A stretch of DNA of 61,535 nucleotides from Welwitschia mirabilis (GCA_051453625.1 JBOZIK010000001.1:84003794-84065328), one strand, 5' to 3'. Numbered from the stretch's first letter, positions 50,702-61,535 are shown. Notes: generated by a model not told the origin, from the letters alone. Numbers and translations are program-made.

Positions 50702-50706
50702 AAATG
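50702..50706. repeat. Right target-site duplication of the gypsy array (AAATG)
   Basis: AAATG directly follows the right LTR terminus. The partner at 25422-25426 is GAATG. See the finding on the array. Confidence 0.5.
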
Positions 50707-52228
50707 GTGAGTGGACCTCTGATGTATGTTAATTTTAATATCTAGTACCACTTACTAATGAAAGTTATCTAAAGAATAAATGATGCTTATCGCTTGAGAT
50801 AAGATAATATTTTGTAGCTCTTTCTAGAGCTAAAGTTATTCTTTACCTAAAGTTATCCATTAGTACAATCTTATTTTTTAATTAAATTGATAGTGACATA
50901 TCTCCTTAGTAAGGACATAGGTACATAGCCTTTTAGTCATCATAAACTAGTTTGATAGTAGGTTATAACATGGAATGTTTACTTTATCATTTAATTGGGT
51001 TATCTTGAGATATGAGAACCATTTGACTACATAGTGCTAGTTGCATCATAGTTCTAGTTGTAGCATTAGTATCCCTACTTATATTAGGTTTGATGTACTC
51101 TATGTATCTTGGAATGTTTTGTATATAAAATAATGTTAATTTATCCTTTTTAATAACAATTTAGTAATTGATAGATAAATAAGATTAGTAATAAAATAAT
51201 TAGTAATATGGCACGTAAATGCTTAGAAGATATATTTATTTTCTAAAAACAAGGTGGCTAAAATGTAAACACCAAAGTGTAATCACATCCTCTAATTGGT
51301 TCTTTGTAAATCCCTTGATAATTTCAACATTAAAGTGCTATATAGGATCTCTACATACCTTATCCTTACATCATATTAATAATTTTAATTTAGACCTATC
51401 AAATCATGACTCATTATCATGTATAAGTCAAACTTCACGAGTGTCATTCTAGCTAGAAAGCTATCATTTAAATTCATCATGAAAAATTATCATTTTCATA
51501 GATAAAACTTTTAATTTTTAAATATTTCTAGGTAAAACAAAAATGTAAATTTCTATGTAATTCTCATGATTTTTAATAAAATAGTGCTAAAGTTTAACTC
51601 CACTTCCCTAACTAATTTAACATTATTTCCAATGTTCAAATTGAGTGAGAAAGTTATAGCATATCACACATGATCATATATTCAAAGAAAAATTTACATT
51701 TTACCATTACATAAAATAAAACCTTATATATAAGAAATTAAATAGGAAAGTAGTATAGAAAATGTAAGATAAAAAAAGAGCTCAAGGTAGTTATTACATT
51801 AGGATATCACTCTAGTATAGTTGGGTCTTTTTTGGAAGAATATCTACTGAAGCTCACTGAATTTCTAGATGATCTTCCTATTATATTTTGCATCATTTTT
51901 TAATGTATCTAAAAGATATTTTTTTATCTTAGAGATGCATCCTCTATAAACTCTTTCTTCTTTTATTAGGAATTTGATCTTAGCATTGTAGTTGTATGGT
52001 ATAATGAAAGCAGTTTCACCTATTCTTTTGAGCTCTTTTACTCCTATATTCTAGATGTCCTAGCTTGATCTTTAGGTATCCAATATAGTTGATTATGCCT
52101 TCATGGTCTTGTAACCTTTATGTTAGTAATGTCATCTATGGTCTTTTCATAACATCTATTAATATGAAAAGGATTTCTATCATTAAGATATGTAATGTCC
52201 AAAATTTTATCAGCTAAAAACTTCAAAC
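50707..52228. other. Mostly unrecognised; coding-like minus strand next to a primer site
   Basis: On the minus strand, immediately inside the primer-binding site at 52234, an ATG opens MSLKFLADKILDITYLNDRN. Later, in another frame, come ELKRIGETAFIIPYNYNAKI and KKYLLDTLKNDAKYNRK down to about 51850. The position suggests the gag of an LTR element, but I do not recognise the family. A plus-strand 77-codon frame at 51219-51452 has no recognisable content. Confidence 0.35.
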
Positions 52229-52233
52229 TCATT

Positions 52234-52245
52234 GCTCTGATACCA
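52234..52245 (-). promoter_or_regulatory. Primer-binding site of another LTR element
   Basis: The minus strand reads TGGTATCAGAGC exactly, the complement of initiator-methionine tRNA. Three bases away, at 52249, the plus view begins TGTAATTCTC, giving a minus-strand LTR end GAATTACA. It is better preserved than the gypsy sites, which may mean a younger element. Confidence 0.75.
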
Positions 52246-52248
52246 AAA

Positions 52249-52420
52249 TGTAATTCTCAAATTTGCTAATATCTTGATACAATAAACTAAAATATAATAC
52301 TAGAGAGTTTTATTAAAAGGGTATTTCATTAAACGAATAATACAAATACACACCTATATATATAGCAAGAATGAAGAGAAGTTTTCTAAACTAAAGTTTT
52401 AAATTTTTAATAATTTGTGA
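52249..52420 (-). mobile_element. Partial 5' LTR with TATA box (R-U5 side)
   Basis: On the minus strand GCTATATATATAGG at 52352-52365 is a TATA box. It is followed by a short leader, TAATAAA near 52307-52313 (polyadenylation signal type) and the LTR end at 52249, about 105 bases downstream. This compact R-U5 is usual for Ty1/copia-type LTRs. I could not locate the outer LTR end or the partner LTR. Confidence 0.55.
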
Positions 52421-54740
52421 CTAGATTATATAAATCCTCAAATAAATTTATGAGATCTAAGATTATTAATTTAATTAGTATTTAGAATTTTATTCTCAAA
52501 GATCATTTTATAAAATTTCATCTATATCCAAAGGAAAGGTACAACTATTAAATAAGAAAATAATAATTCAACTACTAACTTATGCACTAACATTACCACT
52601 ACTCTAACCGCTACCTTAGTTATAAAGGACCATGATTAACTACCAATAATTTACAACAAGGAAGCATATTATGGCTATTACAAATGAAAGGACTTAAAAA
52701 AAAAATTTGTAGCATGCATTTTTCATAATATATCTTAATGATAGTAATAAGTATAATAACTAATTTAGGTTATGGATCCTATAATAACAAAATTTATTTT
52801 AATTAAATTTTTAGGCTATGTTTTAAACCTTTAAAGTTTAGATATGATAAGATACCACATAATATCACTAATAATAGTGGATAAAGGGGGATTCCTAGTG
52901 TTTATTTTAATCTTTTCTAGTACATGAAAAAAAGTTTACATATATTTAAGTGTTTATTATTTTATTTAATAGATTTAATTGATAAAACATGTGTATAACC
53001 ATTGGTAAAATAAGAAAGGGATATATATTTTTTTAATTATAAATCTAAATAAGGCCAACTAATTTTTGAATAGTAATTTATAAGGAATGACTGCCTTCTT
53101 ATTTGGCATATATAGTTAATTTTTAAATTACCATATAATAATAATAAATCCTTTTTAAGATAAATGCTAGAAGTTAGGATTAAGTAATTAAGATTTTTAT
53201 AAATTAAAGTGATAGTTATATTAAAAGAAGTACCTTTTCTAGAAGTGAAAGATCTTCATTCATCCTTCTCATTTTTTGAATCTTCTCCTTCTTTACCTAT
53301 ATGTAAGAGGAATTAATTAGTATATAATTTATTAATCTTCCTAAGAAACTATGTTTTCTTTATCTTTTATAGTAAAAATAACTAATTTATATTATCTAAT
53401 TGATCTAAGTACATAGTCGTATTGTGGATAAGCCACTACATGAAGGCTCTTTGAATGATAAAATCTCTAGAACTACCTAACATTTTATGGTGGTAGTTTA
53501 TGATAAGTGTAGATCTAAATTAGGTTATTATGACTAGGGTATTAATGATGTGACAATAACTTAAATACAACAGATATGTTATTATAGAATTATGGAAAGT
53601 AGTAGTGGTATTGACTAGGATTAGAATAGGCTATGGGAGTAAAGTTAAGATAGCAAGGTAACATAAAAGAAGGTATATATATGTTTCATGCTAAAGTAGT
53701 AGGTGAATAGGGTAATGGATGAATAGGATGATGGTGTTATGATAATGTGCAGTGGTTCCAATTGGATATGAAGTGAACCACTCACATAGGAACGAAAACA
53801 TCTTAAACCATAGAGATAAAGGATCTAAATGCTATAGTTGGATACATTATAGAGTTGATAACACTAGTAAATGGCTGGATGAACTAATGAGTAGTAGTGA
53901 AAAGGACTTAATGACATTAGCAATTGTTTGACATGATTAGTTTAGTGCACAAGATGTGGTAGCTATGATGAAATAAAGCTAGAGTTTGATCAAATTTATG
54001 AAATATATGATGAATCTATACCATTAATTAAGATTACCAAAATGAATAGTTCAGATTGAAAGTTACATGAATTAAGCATAAAATGAGGATTATGCCTTTT
54101 AGTATGTTTGTTCTTGAGTAATAAAAGAAAAAGAAAAGAGAAGAATTAGCTCTTATACAATTTTCTTCTTTAGTTATATTAACCTTGATTATACATAACT
54201 TAAAATCATATAAATAAGTAATCAACCATAACTATCTTTATAAATCTAGTCTAAACCATCAAAATGCATCACTCATGATATCAATCAAGTAAGGCTTTTA
54301 ATTTATAATTGAGATAAGAGGTTTATGTTGCTTAAATAATAATATAGACAATAGGGTGGATAACTAATTAAATAAATGAATTAGAAATAACCTTAAATCA
54401 TGGAAATTTATTTTGATCAGAAATTTAAACACATATATAATAATATTTCATCTACTTCTAAGTATACATGCATTATAATACATTTTTATTATTTGGTTTC
54501 CTTACACATATGGAGTTATCATAAGAGTAAAAGATGAGTTAGATCTAAGAAAAATATTTCTCAAAACACATATTTAATCCTATCAAGTATATGCTAAGTT
54601 ACATATTTTAACTTCTTTATAGCTAGAATATGTTAGGAGTATGTAATAGTAAAGAAAGTATCCATTTATGGCTTATCTATACTATAAAAAGACATTAATA
54701 TATGAATTTCGATATATTATCTAGTCATCTCCCATGGAAG
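52421..54740. other. No recognised feature
   Basis: AT-rich sequence without domain motifs. The first few hundred bases may be the U3 of the LTR at 52249. Short frames such as 54034-54225 on the minus strand have no recognisable content. Confidence 0.4.
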
Positions 54741-55529
54741 NNNNNNNNNNNNNNNNNNNNNNNNNNNNNNNNNNNNNNNNNNNNNNNNNNNNNNNNNNNN
54801 NNNNNNNNNNNNNNNNNNNNNNNNNNNNNNNNNNNNNNNNNNNNNNNNNNNNNNNNNNNNNNNNNNNNNNNNNNNNNNNNNNNNNNNNNNNNNNNNNNNN
54901 NNNNNNNNNNNNNNNNNNNNNNNNNNNNNNNNNNNNNNNNNNNNNNNNNNNNNNNNNNNNNNNNNNNNNNNNNNNNNNNNNNNNNNNNNNNNNNNNNNNN
55001 NNNNNNNNNNNNNNNNNNNNNNNNNNNNNNNNNNNNNNNNNNNNNNNNNNNNNNNNNNNNNNNNNNNNNNNNNNNNNNNNNNNNNNNNNNNNNNNNNNNN
55101 NNNNNNNNNNNNNNNNNNNNNNNNNNNNNNNNNNNNNNNNNNNNNNNNNNNNNNNNNNNNNNNNNNNNNNNNNNNNNNNNNNNNNNNNNNNNNNNNNNNN
55201 NNNNNNNNNNNNNNNNNNNNNNNNNNNNNNNNNNNNNNNNNNNNNNNNNNNNNNNNNNNNNNNNNNNNNNNNNNNNNNNNNNNNNNNNNNNNNNNNNNNN
55301 NNNNNNNNNNNNNNNNNNNNNNNNNNNNNNNNNNNNNNNNNNNNNNNNNNNNNNNNNNNNNNNNNNNNNNNNNNNNNNNNNNNNNNNNNNNNNNNNNNNN
55401 NNNNNNNNNNNNNNNNNNNNNNNNNNNNNNNNNNNNNNNNNNNNNNNNNNNNNNNNNNNNNNNNNNNNNNNNNNNNNNNNNNNNNNNNNNNNNNNNNNNN
55501 NNNNNNNNNNNNNNNNNNNNNNNNNNNNN
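54741..55529. other. Assembly gap of 789 N
   Basis: A run of unresolved bases. The non-round length suggests an estimated gap size rather than a placeholder. The apparent frames of about 270 codons across it are artefacts. Confidence 0.95.
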
Positions 55530-56045
55530 TAGGTTTCAATTTTTCATAACCAGTATAATAAGTACATTCCCATACTAGTTTCATAGTTTTAATGAATAAT
55601 GTCCAAAAGACATATGTATTGTTTTAATAATAAATCAGAGTGATATGAACATCTTCAGTGTACATAGTATGTGTTTATTTCGCATAAAATAAATGCATGC
55701 TAAATAATATCTCATCCTTATAATTTAAATGTACCATGAAGATAACTATGAAAATGATGTTCACATAGATTTTGATTTTATAGAATTAGTATAATTACTA
55801 AAATCCTATGTTAATTACCTATATTAAATAAGTAATCCTAGTAGAGGAGCATGTCATGTCCAGTTATAACAAAGAGTGCTATTTTCAATGTGTACTTTTC
55901 CATAAAAGTGAATGTTTTTAATATATAGTATGCATATTCTCCATAAACAAGGAAGTATTCAATAGTGGATTTTTTAAATATGACTATAACTATTAAAGAT
56001 ATCATTTATTTCATTTTTATTTTTTTCTTATTTTATTATTGTTTA
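55530..56045. other. No recognised feature
   Basis: AT-rich sequence between the gap and the microsatellite, with no motif or repeat that I could identify. Confidence 0.4.
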
Positions 56046-56048
56046 AAA

Positions 56049-56076
56049 TTTTTTTTTTTTTTTTTTTTTATCTATA

Positions 56077-56143
<67 letters not shown>

Positions 56144-56170
56144 GTCTCTTAAAGTCTCTCTCACTCTCTC
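56049..56170. repeat. Poly-T tract followed by CT microsatellite
   Basis: About twenty T bases are followed by CTAT-type repeats and then a long uninterrupted CT run to about 56140, with interrupted CT to 56170. The translated frame over it (55965-56174) is low-complexity Leu/Ser and not a gene. Confidence 0.95.
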
Positions 56171-58160
56171 TTAAGAAAACACTTATTTATTAATCATTTT
56201 TTATACAAAGTTCTTCATCTGTACATGTGTTTCTTCACCATGATATAGATGAGTAATTTGAAGAATTACACTCACATCTTACTTTATGAAGATGAATAAG
56301 TATCATGGAAGCATTTTAAAATGTGTATCCTTCCCATGAAACAATATTTTAGCTTTTTTTTTAATTCCCTTTTTCACCCATTCTCATATTATATAGAAGT
56401 TTTAAATCACATCTTAAGAGTACAAAATATCACACTTGCAAGTAAGAATTATTTAGATACAACTAAAATCATGATTACATAAAAGTATATATAGGATATC
56501 AGATATGATAGTGCAAAAAGCTAAAATAATTTTATAATAGTTTCTTCATCAAATTTTTCTCTAATCAAGCCATGGAAGATACCTAAAGAACTATAGTATT
56601 ATAGAGCGAACTAAGTGAACTATGTTCTAATAATATTCTAGGTTTTAGAAAAGAATGAATTTCAAAACTTAATTTTATTAATAGATGATCTTTTAAATGA
56701 AATTAATTTTAATTTTAAATTTTTTTAAATATCTTATAGTTATTAGTATTAAGAGGATTCAAGTCATTCCTTAGGTGTATAGATCTCAAGAACATATTTT
56801 GTTTTTTATCATTAATTTTAAATGAATCATTATTTGTAAGGCTTATAATATTGATAGATGCATGAAAAAATACTTTTATTATTTAAAAAATATAATCCAT
56901 TTAAGAATATATTTGTTAAAAATTTTGTGAGATTTTAAATCATGTATTAAAACTAGTTTATTATGTTTAAGACATTTTCTATGAAGATGCTTATTTTGTT
57001 GGGCTTGTTTCTTAGGCTTAGATAGTATGTGTTTAATATGTTCATAATTCAAGCTATAAAGGGATGATGAGTAAGGGTATCTATTAATATATCTATCAAG
57101 TATATATCCTCAAAGTCATTTATAAGAGTTTTTTTTTTACTACATTTTAAACTTATATCATGTTTCTAAATGACATATTTATTATACAATTTCTATAGTT
57201 AATAAGGGCATTGAAAGTGATGAGGAATGATCTTTCTAAGATAACAAGAAATTATTTTAGATTGTTTCATCTCTTTAAAGCCATAAGATTCACTAGGTAG
57301 CAAAATTTGCTAACTATATCAACATGTATTATAGTAGACAAATGCTTGTATTAGTTGATTAATTAATAAATTAAGATGTTATAACTATTTTCTTTAGCAC
57401 TTATAAACCATATCTTTTTATTTTTGAAATAATGATACATGAGATTATTAAGGAATTAAGATCTTTAAACTTAAATAATAGTTTAATTTATAGTATAATA
57501 TTTAACTTTAGGGAAAATAACACCCTTCTTTTTATGTTCATTTTACTCATTATCATGAATACATCTCTAAGGAATTTGGCATAAAATGGGACTTGTTTTA
57601 TGAATCCAAAACAAGATATTAACCTTAATTTTCCTAAGTATTCTAAGGTATTCATTTTTAAGTTGTTTCTTCCTTGATGATATAAGACATTTAGGAAACG
57701 GGGGGTTTTTAGTTGCTCTTATTTAATTTTTGTCACTTTATTCTATTTATTTTTTTTAATTTTACGTATAGTTTGTAATAAGGGGTCAAAAAGTATAAAG
57801 ATTCTCTTTATGTAATTAAACATTTTTGGGGATTTGGATTCCACTTTCATGTGAGATAGCATTAACTATTTTAATCTTGCTTATTTTTTCAACTATATTC
57901 ATATCATTTGGGTTGGGAAAATATTTTACTAGAAGTTTATCCTTTTCTTTCTTTTAAAATAATTAGTATGTATGTGGTAGTTTGTAAGAGTTGATTAATC
58001 CCTTATTCTTAATATTAAAGGCTAGTAATTATTTATTTATTGATTTCATATTATTTGTTATTCATAGATATTTGAGCTTTCATAAATGAATTTAAAGTGT
58101 TCTCTAGTAAATTTTTGAATTCTTCTTGCATGGTTAGTATTATGACTAATTAAATTAATA
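56171..58160. other. No recognised feature
   Basis: AT-rich DNA with short frames only. The minus strand near 56980-57030 gives a Lys/Gln-rich stretch that might be from a gag protein, but it is too short to call. Confidence 0.35.
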
Positions 58161-58162
58161 TT

Positions 58163-58342
58163 TAAACATTAATTCCTAGTTTAATGATGTTAAGCAACTC
58201 AGTTTGACTTATTTTAATGCAGTCCTTCTAGTGCCAAATTTTATAACTAAGATTTAAACTTTAATTACTAGTTTGATGATGTTGTAGCTCAAATTAACTT
58301 AGTTTGATGACCTCTGGTGCTAAACTATTTATAAGATCTTTT
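58163..58342. repeat. Tandem duplication, two units of about 92 bp
   Basis: Units at 58163-58254 and 58255-58342 share TAAAC.TTAATT.CTAGTTT.ATGATGTT, CAGTTTGA/TAGTTTGA and TCT.GTGC.AAA in the same order. On the minus strand each contains a segment like TGGCACTAGAAGG / TAGCACCAGAGG, which faintly recalls a tRNA primer site. Confidence 0.6.
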
Positions 58343-60080
58343 GTAAATAATGATTTCACCTTAATGTTAGTTTTAGTGTTATGGTGTAATGTTGAAAGAT
58401 TTGGTTTTGCTAAAAACATGCATGAAGATGTACTACCCAAATTCCTATGGATGTTATAATATAATGTTGCTAAGGAAGAGCTTTAAATGACTTATTGAGA
58501 CATTAATTAGATTGATATGAAAGTGTTTACAAAGAGTATAACAAATATATTTTATGGTGTCATACATGTTCATTTCCTTTTTTATGTAAGGGAATTCAAA
58601 AAGTTTCAAATCACTAAAGCTAAGATTAAATGGAATTAGTCTTATAAACTAAGAGAGAAAGGAAAATCACATATAAGACAATTTTATTATTTTCAAAAAG
58701 GAAAAAAACTAGAATATAATAAAATAATACTAAAAACATTAATACTTAAACATAAAAATAAATGCTTTATATATATATATATATCTTTTTTCCTTTGTTT
58801 TTCATGGAAACTAAAATTATGGATGAATTTAAGAATAAAACCCTCATGTTTTTCTCTTTTCTTGTTTTTTAAATTTTTTGCTAATTTTAAAGGAATAGAT
58901 CACATCCTAGACAATATAATGCTAATTGAATCTTGCATGCAAGGAACCTTAAATTAAAAAAATTCTAAACTTTGACATTATAAAATCAAAAGATGTCATA
59001 ATTAAAGGTAGAACATGATGATTCACTGTCACGTAAATCAAATTGAACTAGGTAAATACAAATTCATTTTGAAATGAAATTTTGGTGACACAGATTGGGA
59101 AAAGAGAGAAATAACCATATCATAAAATAAGACTAATGTAAATGATATCAGGTAAAAAACAATTGTTAGGAGATAATGAGATAAAAAAGTTAGCGTTAAA
59201 GATTTTAACTATCTTCACACTAAATTTAAGTTGCAAATTATAAAAACTACAATAAATCTAGAGATCAATCATAGATCAACATTTTAAAAACTAGATTCTA
59301 AAAATATAAAATGACTTCATAAGTGTAAATTTTGACTTTATGAAAATAACATTTATAGATCTATTTTTAGGTTTGAGAATAGAAACTAGAACCTATGATT
59401 TAAATAAATTTCGAGTGTGGGCTTCATTGTTTTTTCCATTACTAGTACATTGACATGAATTTTTATGAAATTCATGATCCTTCCTCTAGATGAAGCTCCC
59501 TCCCTTATGTCTTTCTCTTTTTTATCTCAATCCTTCCCTAATCTGAACAATGGCATATCTGCATTTGCTCACAAACAAATGAGGTGTAGGTAAAGATCTT
59601 CATGGTTGAGTTATAAGAAACGGCCATGCTGCCTAAAGGAACCAGAGTTTTAGTATTATCTAGTGGCAAATGCATTAATTAAGTGTTTCACACTTTTTTC
59701 ATGGTTATAAAATGGACTTACTATGGTTGTGTTTACTTAATCTACCAAAGTTTGAATTTTTTTCCCCATGTAAATGGTAGAATAATCATTGTTCAACCAT
59801 ATAGTAAGGCCATAATCTATTATTGTTAATGAAAAGAAGCTAATATAAAGGATGCTATCTTTGACTACCATAACTTAATGGATTGTAGCATTCACTAAAT
59901 TTTGATAGGTTGCAGCACTCATAGAAAATTTCAATATGATCTACTGTAATTCATTTGTTTTTTTCCAACTCATGTTATTCATTAAAAAGGATTCCTCATA
60001 TAATTTTTCTCGTCATGTTGATGATTTATCATGCATAGAGTTATTATATGATAGGCAGATGACTTTTAGCATGGAGAAGT
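58343..60080. other. No recognised gene
   Basis: AT-rich sequence with a TA microsatellite at 58768-58784. The part at 59.4-60.0 kb is slightly richer in G and C and in longer words, but I found no protein family in it. Confidence 0.35.
58768..58784. repeat. TA dinucleotide microsatellite
   Basis: A short alternating TA run. Confidence 0.85.
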
Positions 60081-60186
60081 TGTTGAACCCTTTATTATCA
60101 CATCAAAAGCCATGACTTAGATGGAAACTATAAACCTTTATATTTACCCACTTATCAGGCTAGGAATGGGGACCACATACCCAATA
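60081..60186 (-). repeat. TRIM 3' LTR
   Basis: The plus view runs TGTTGAACCC to CATACCCAATA. The termini fit TGTTG...CAACA once C-to-T change is allowed. Confidence 0.75.
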
Positions 60187-60287
60187 ATCTCCCCCACGAT
60201 CCACATGGCAAGTGCTCATGTGAACTAGAAAGCAACCAAAGACACTTGAACCAAAGACCAATCAAAAATCATGGCTCTAATACTAAT

Positions 60288-60393
60288 TTTTCAGCACTTA
60301 ATCATTACACCAAAAGCCATGACTTAGGTGAAAACTAGAACCCTTTATATGTACCCACTTATTAGAATAGTCACGGGGACCGCATACCTAATA
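60288..60393 (-). repeat. TRIM 5' LTR
   Basis: The plus view runs TTTTCAGCAC to CATACCTAATA. It has the same length as the 3' LTR and adjoins the primer site at 60272-60285. Confidence 0.75.
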
Positions 60394-60837
60394 GAAGGGG
60401 CATCACAAATGTAAGGAGGATTTGTGAGTGATGCACAAAAGTACATGACATAGAGAAGATGACTACCCATGATATGACTATGCATAGTTCAATAGTTAAT
60501 GTATTAAGTTGTTGAAGCATCAGAGAGATATGTAATTTGAAAGCAAGTAAGCATAGCTAAGAGATTAAGTTTGGGAATTAATATATAGAAAACATTAGTG
60601 TGCATTTTTGTAAAAAGATATGAAGACTTTATTACCATTTCCTCTTTACTATTAAGTTTTATGAGATGATGTGCATGAAAGACGTGTGACTCCACCCCAA
60701 GGGAAGCACTTTCCCATAAGACCATCTACTAGTTCAAAATTCTCCTAACTAATTTCTTCATGGAATGGACTCATGCTAACATGGATTTGAGTATTGCATT
60801 AAAAGATTAAAATGAGTATTTTCTGAATTAAATATCT
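60394..60837. other. No recognised gene
   Basis: A 73-codon minus-strand frame at 60504-60725 has no recognisable domain. It lies between the TRIM and the terminal repeat and is probably chance or transposon sequence. Confidence 0.35.
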
Positions 60838-61535
60838 ATTAGAATGTGAATTTATGCAATCCTGAAGCTCTTTAGGTAAACTTGTAAATCAAATAACTTA
60901 CAAAAAAACACATGCTAGGATAGATGAGAGTTCACCCAAATGTCGTAATTCCAATGAAGGCACTAGGCTTAGAGTTAGGGAATTGATTTCCAAAGATATT
61001 TTTAGTCTTTTATATTTTAATAACTAAAAATAAATAATAATGTAAAAGTAAATCAAGATGAATGGATATGAAATGCAATTAATGGAAGTGGAAATGGATC
61101 TTATTTATATCCTAGTTCTTCTATCACAAGGACTATGAGATTTATCCAAGCAAGATACAGAATGAAATATAAAATAGAATGGAAAAGTAATGCAAATCTA
61201 CTACTAACTAAGATCAACCTTAACAAAGGTTGCCCTAGTTCTTCTATCACAAGGACTATGAGATTTATCCTAGTTCTTCTTATTTATATCCTAGTTCTTA
61301 ACCAACATAAACTATGAGATTTATCCAAGTAAGATACAAAATGAAATATAAAATAGAATGGAGAAGTAATGCAAATCTACTACTAACCAAGATCAACCTT
61401 AACAAAGGTTGTCCTAATAATCTAGATAAATCATAGTGTTGTCACAAATAACTATGATCAATGTAAATCATAAGGGACATTTACATAGTTAGAATGAAAA
61501 TAGAAATTGTATTAATTCAAAGAGTATTTAGAACA
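60838..61535 (-). repeat. LTR-like dispersed repeat, copy 3 (inverted to copy 1, cut by window edge)
   Basis: It reads inward from TGTGAATTTATGCAATC (60845) and matches the reverse complement of 766 back to about 195, including the segment TTAACAAAGGTTG / CAACCTTTATTAA and the GTAAATCATAAG.GACAT block. It is expanded by an internal duplication (61133-61413). The two copies therefore lie about 60 kb apart in inverted orientation at both edges of the window. Confidence 0.75.
61133..61413. repeat. Recent internal duplication, about 103-bp units
   Basis: Units 61133-61235 and 61311-61413 share ACTATGAGATTTATCCAAG, AAATATAAAATAGAATGG, AAGTAATGCAAATCTACTAC and GATCAACCTTAACAAAGGTT with only a few differences, mostly transitions. 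Shorter copies of ATCCTAGTTCTT lie between them. The high identity makes this one of the youngest events in the window. Confidence 0.85.

Larger units (their letters stand above)
60081..60393 (-). mobile_element. TRIM-like miniature LTR retrotransposon
   Basis: Two direct repeats of 106 bp (60081-60186 and 60288-60393) align without gaps, with about 85 of 106 positions identical by my count. Between them lie only 101 bases. On the minus strand these start with a primer site TAGTATTAGAGCCA (60272-60285, a decayed TGGTATCAGAGCCA) next to the right LTR. They end with a purine tract CGTGGGGGAGAT (60187-60198) next to the left LTR. Each LTR carries an ATATAAAGG-type TATA sequence (about 60133-60142 and 60341-60350). 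Flanking pentamers are GAAGT (60076-60080) and GAAGG (60394-60398). It has no coding capacity and would depend on proteins from other elements, as known terminal-repeat retrotransposons in miniature do. Confidence 0.8.

Noticed and set aside
54702-55584. Frames of 270-290 codons on both strands
   Set aside because: They consist almost entirely of the 789-base N run and have no real content.
55965-56174. A 69-codon plus-strand frame
   Set aside because: It is a translation of the poly-T and CT microsatellite.
1-61535. CRISPR arrays, bacterial operons, ribosome binding sites
   Set aside because: The sequence is plant nuclear DNA. Repeats seen are transposons, microsatellites or tandem duplications without regular spacer structure.
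1-61535. tRNA and rRNA genes
   Set aside because: I saw no cloverleaf with A and B boxes and no conserved rRNA words. The tRNA-like words are retrotransposon primer sites.

Overview
This window reads as intergenic DNA from a large, repeat-rich plant nuclear genome. It is very AT-rich, with about three bases in four A or T by eye. It has no intact protein-coding gene. Every recognisable coding stretch is broken by stops and frameshifts, and it carries the assembly gaps typical of a plant scaffold (5251-5259, 35950-36049, 42186-42285, 54741-55529). CG, CAG and CTG are scarce while TAG and CTA are common. Conserved Gln, Arg and Trp codons often appear as stops, which fits long-term deamination of methylated cytosines. 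The strong AT bias, old retrotransposons, 24-residue LRR remnant and lectin-type receptor kinase remnant would suit a gymnosperm, and a low-GC gnetophyte such as Welwitschia is my best guess. That is inference, not an identification.

Layout. 1-1680: two diverged copies of a TATA-bearing LTR-like repeat plus a 111-bp tandem duplication. 1.8-4.0 kb: ruined Ty1/copia reverse transcriptase and RNase H (+). 4.8-7.56 kb: a non-LTR element (-) with endonuclease and a YADD reverse transcriptase unlike the L1 type. 7.56-7.83 kb: palindromic GGCATTT repeat. 7.84-9.12 kb: LRR part of a dead resistance-type gene (-). 10.25-11.4 kb: L1-type reverse transcriptase (-). 12.9-15.2 kb: a degraded coding region (+) that I do not recognise. 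17.7-18.5 kb: receptor-like kinase pseudogene (+). 19-25.4 kb: nothing recognised.

25.4-50.7 kb is the main structure. Ty3/gypsy chromovirus sequence lies on the minus strand as LTR, internal region, LTR, internal region, LTR. The LTRs are about 3.4-3.6 kb and the array is flanked by GAATG/AAATG. A 5.25-kb L1-type LINE bounded by a 15-bp target duplication sits in the left LTR. A fragment of the LTR-like repeat seen at the window edges interrupts the RNase H of the left internal region.

50.7-61.5 kb holds an orphan LTR/primer-binding-site junction (52.2 kb), a long gap, microsatellites, a 313-bp TRIM-like element with two 106-bp LTRs (60.08-60.39 kb), and at the right edge an inverted copy of the repeat found at the left edge. 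The coding remnants do not form a pathway. They are layers of transposon insertions around two dead members of plant defence and receptor gene families. I found no novel functional system.
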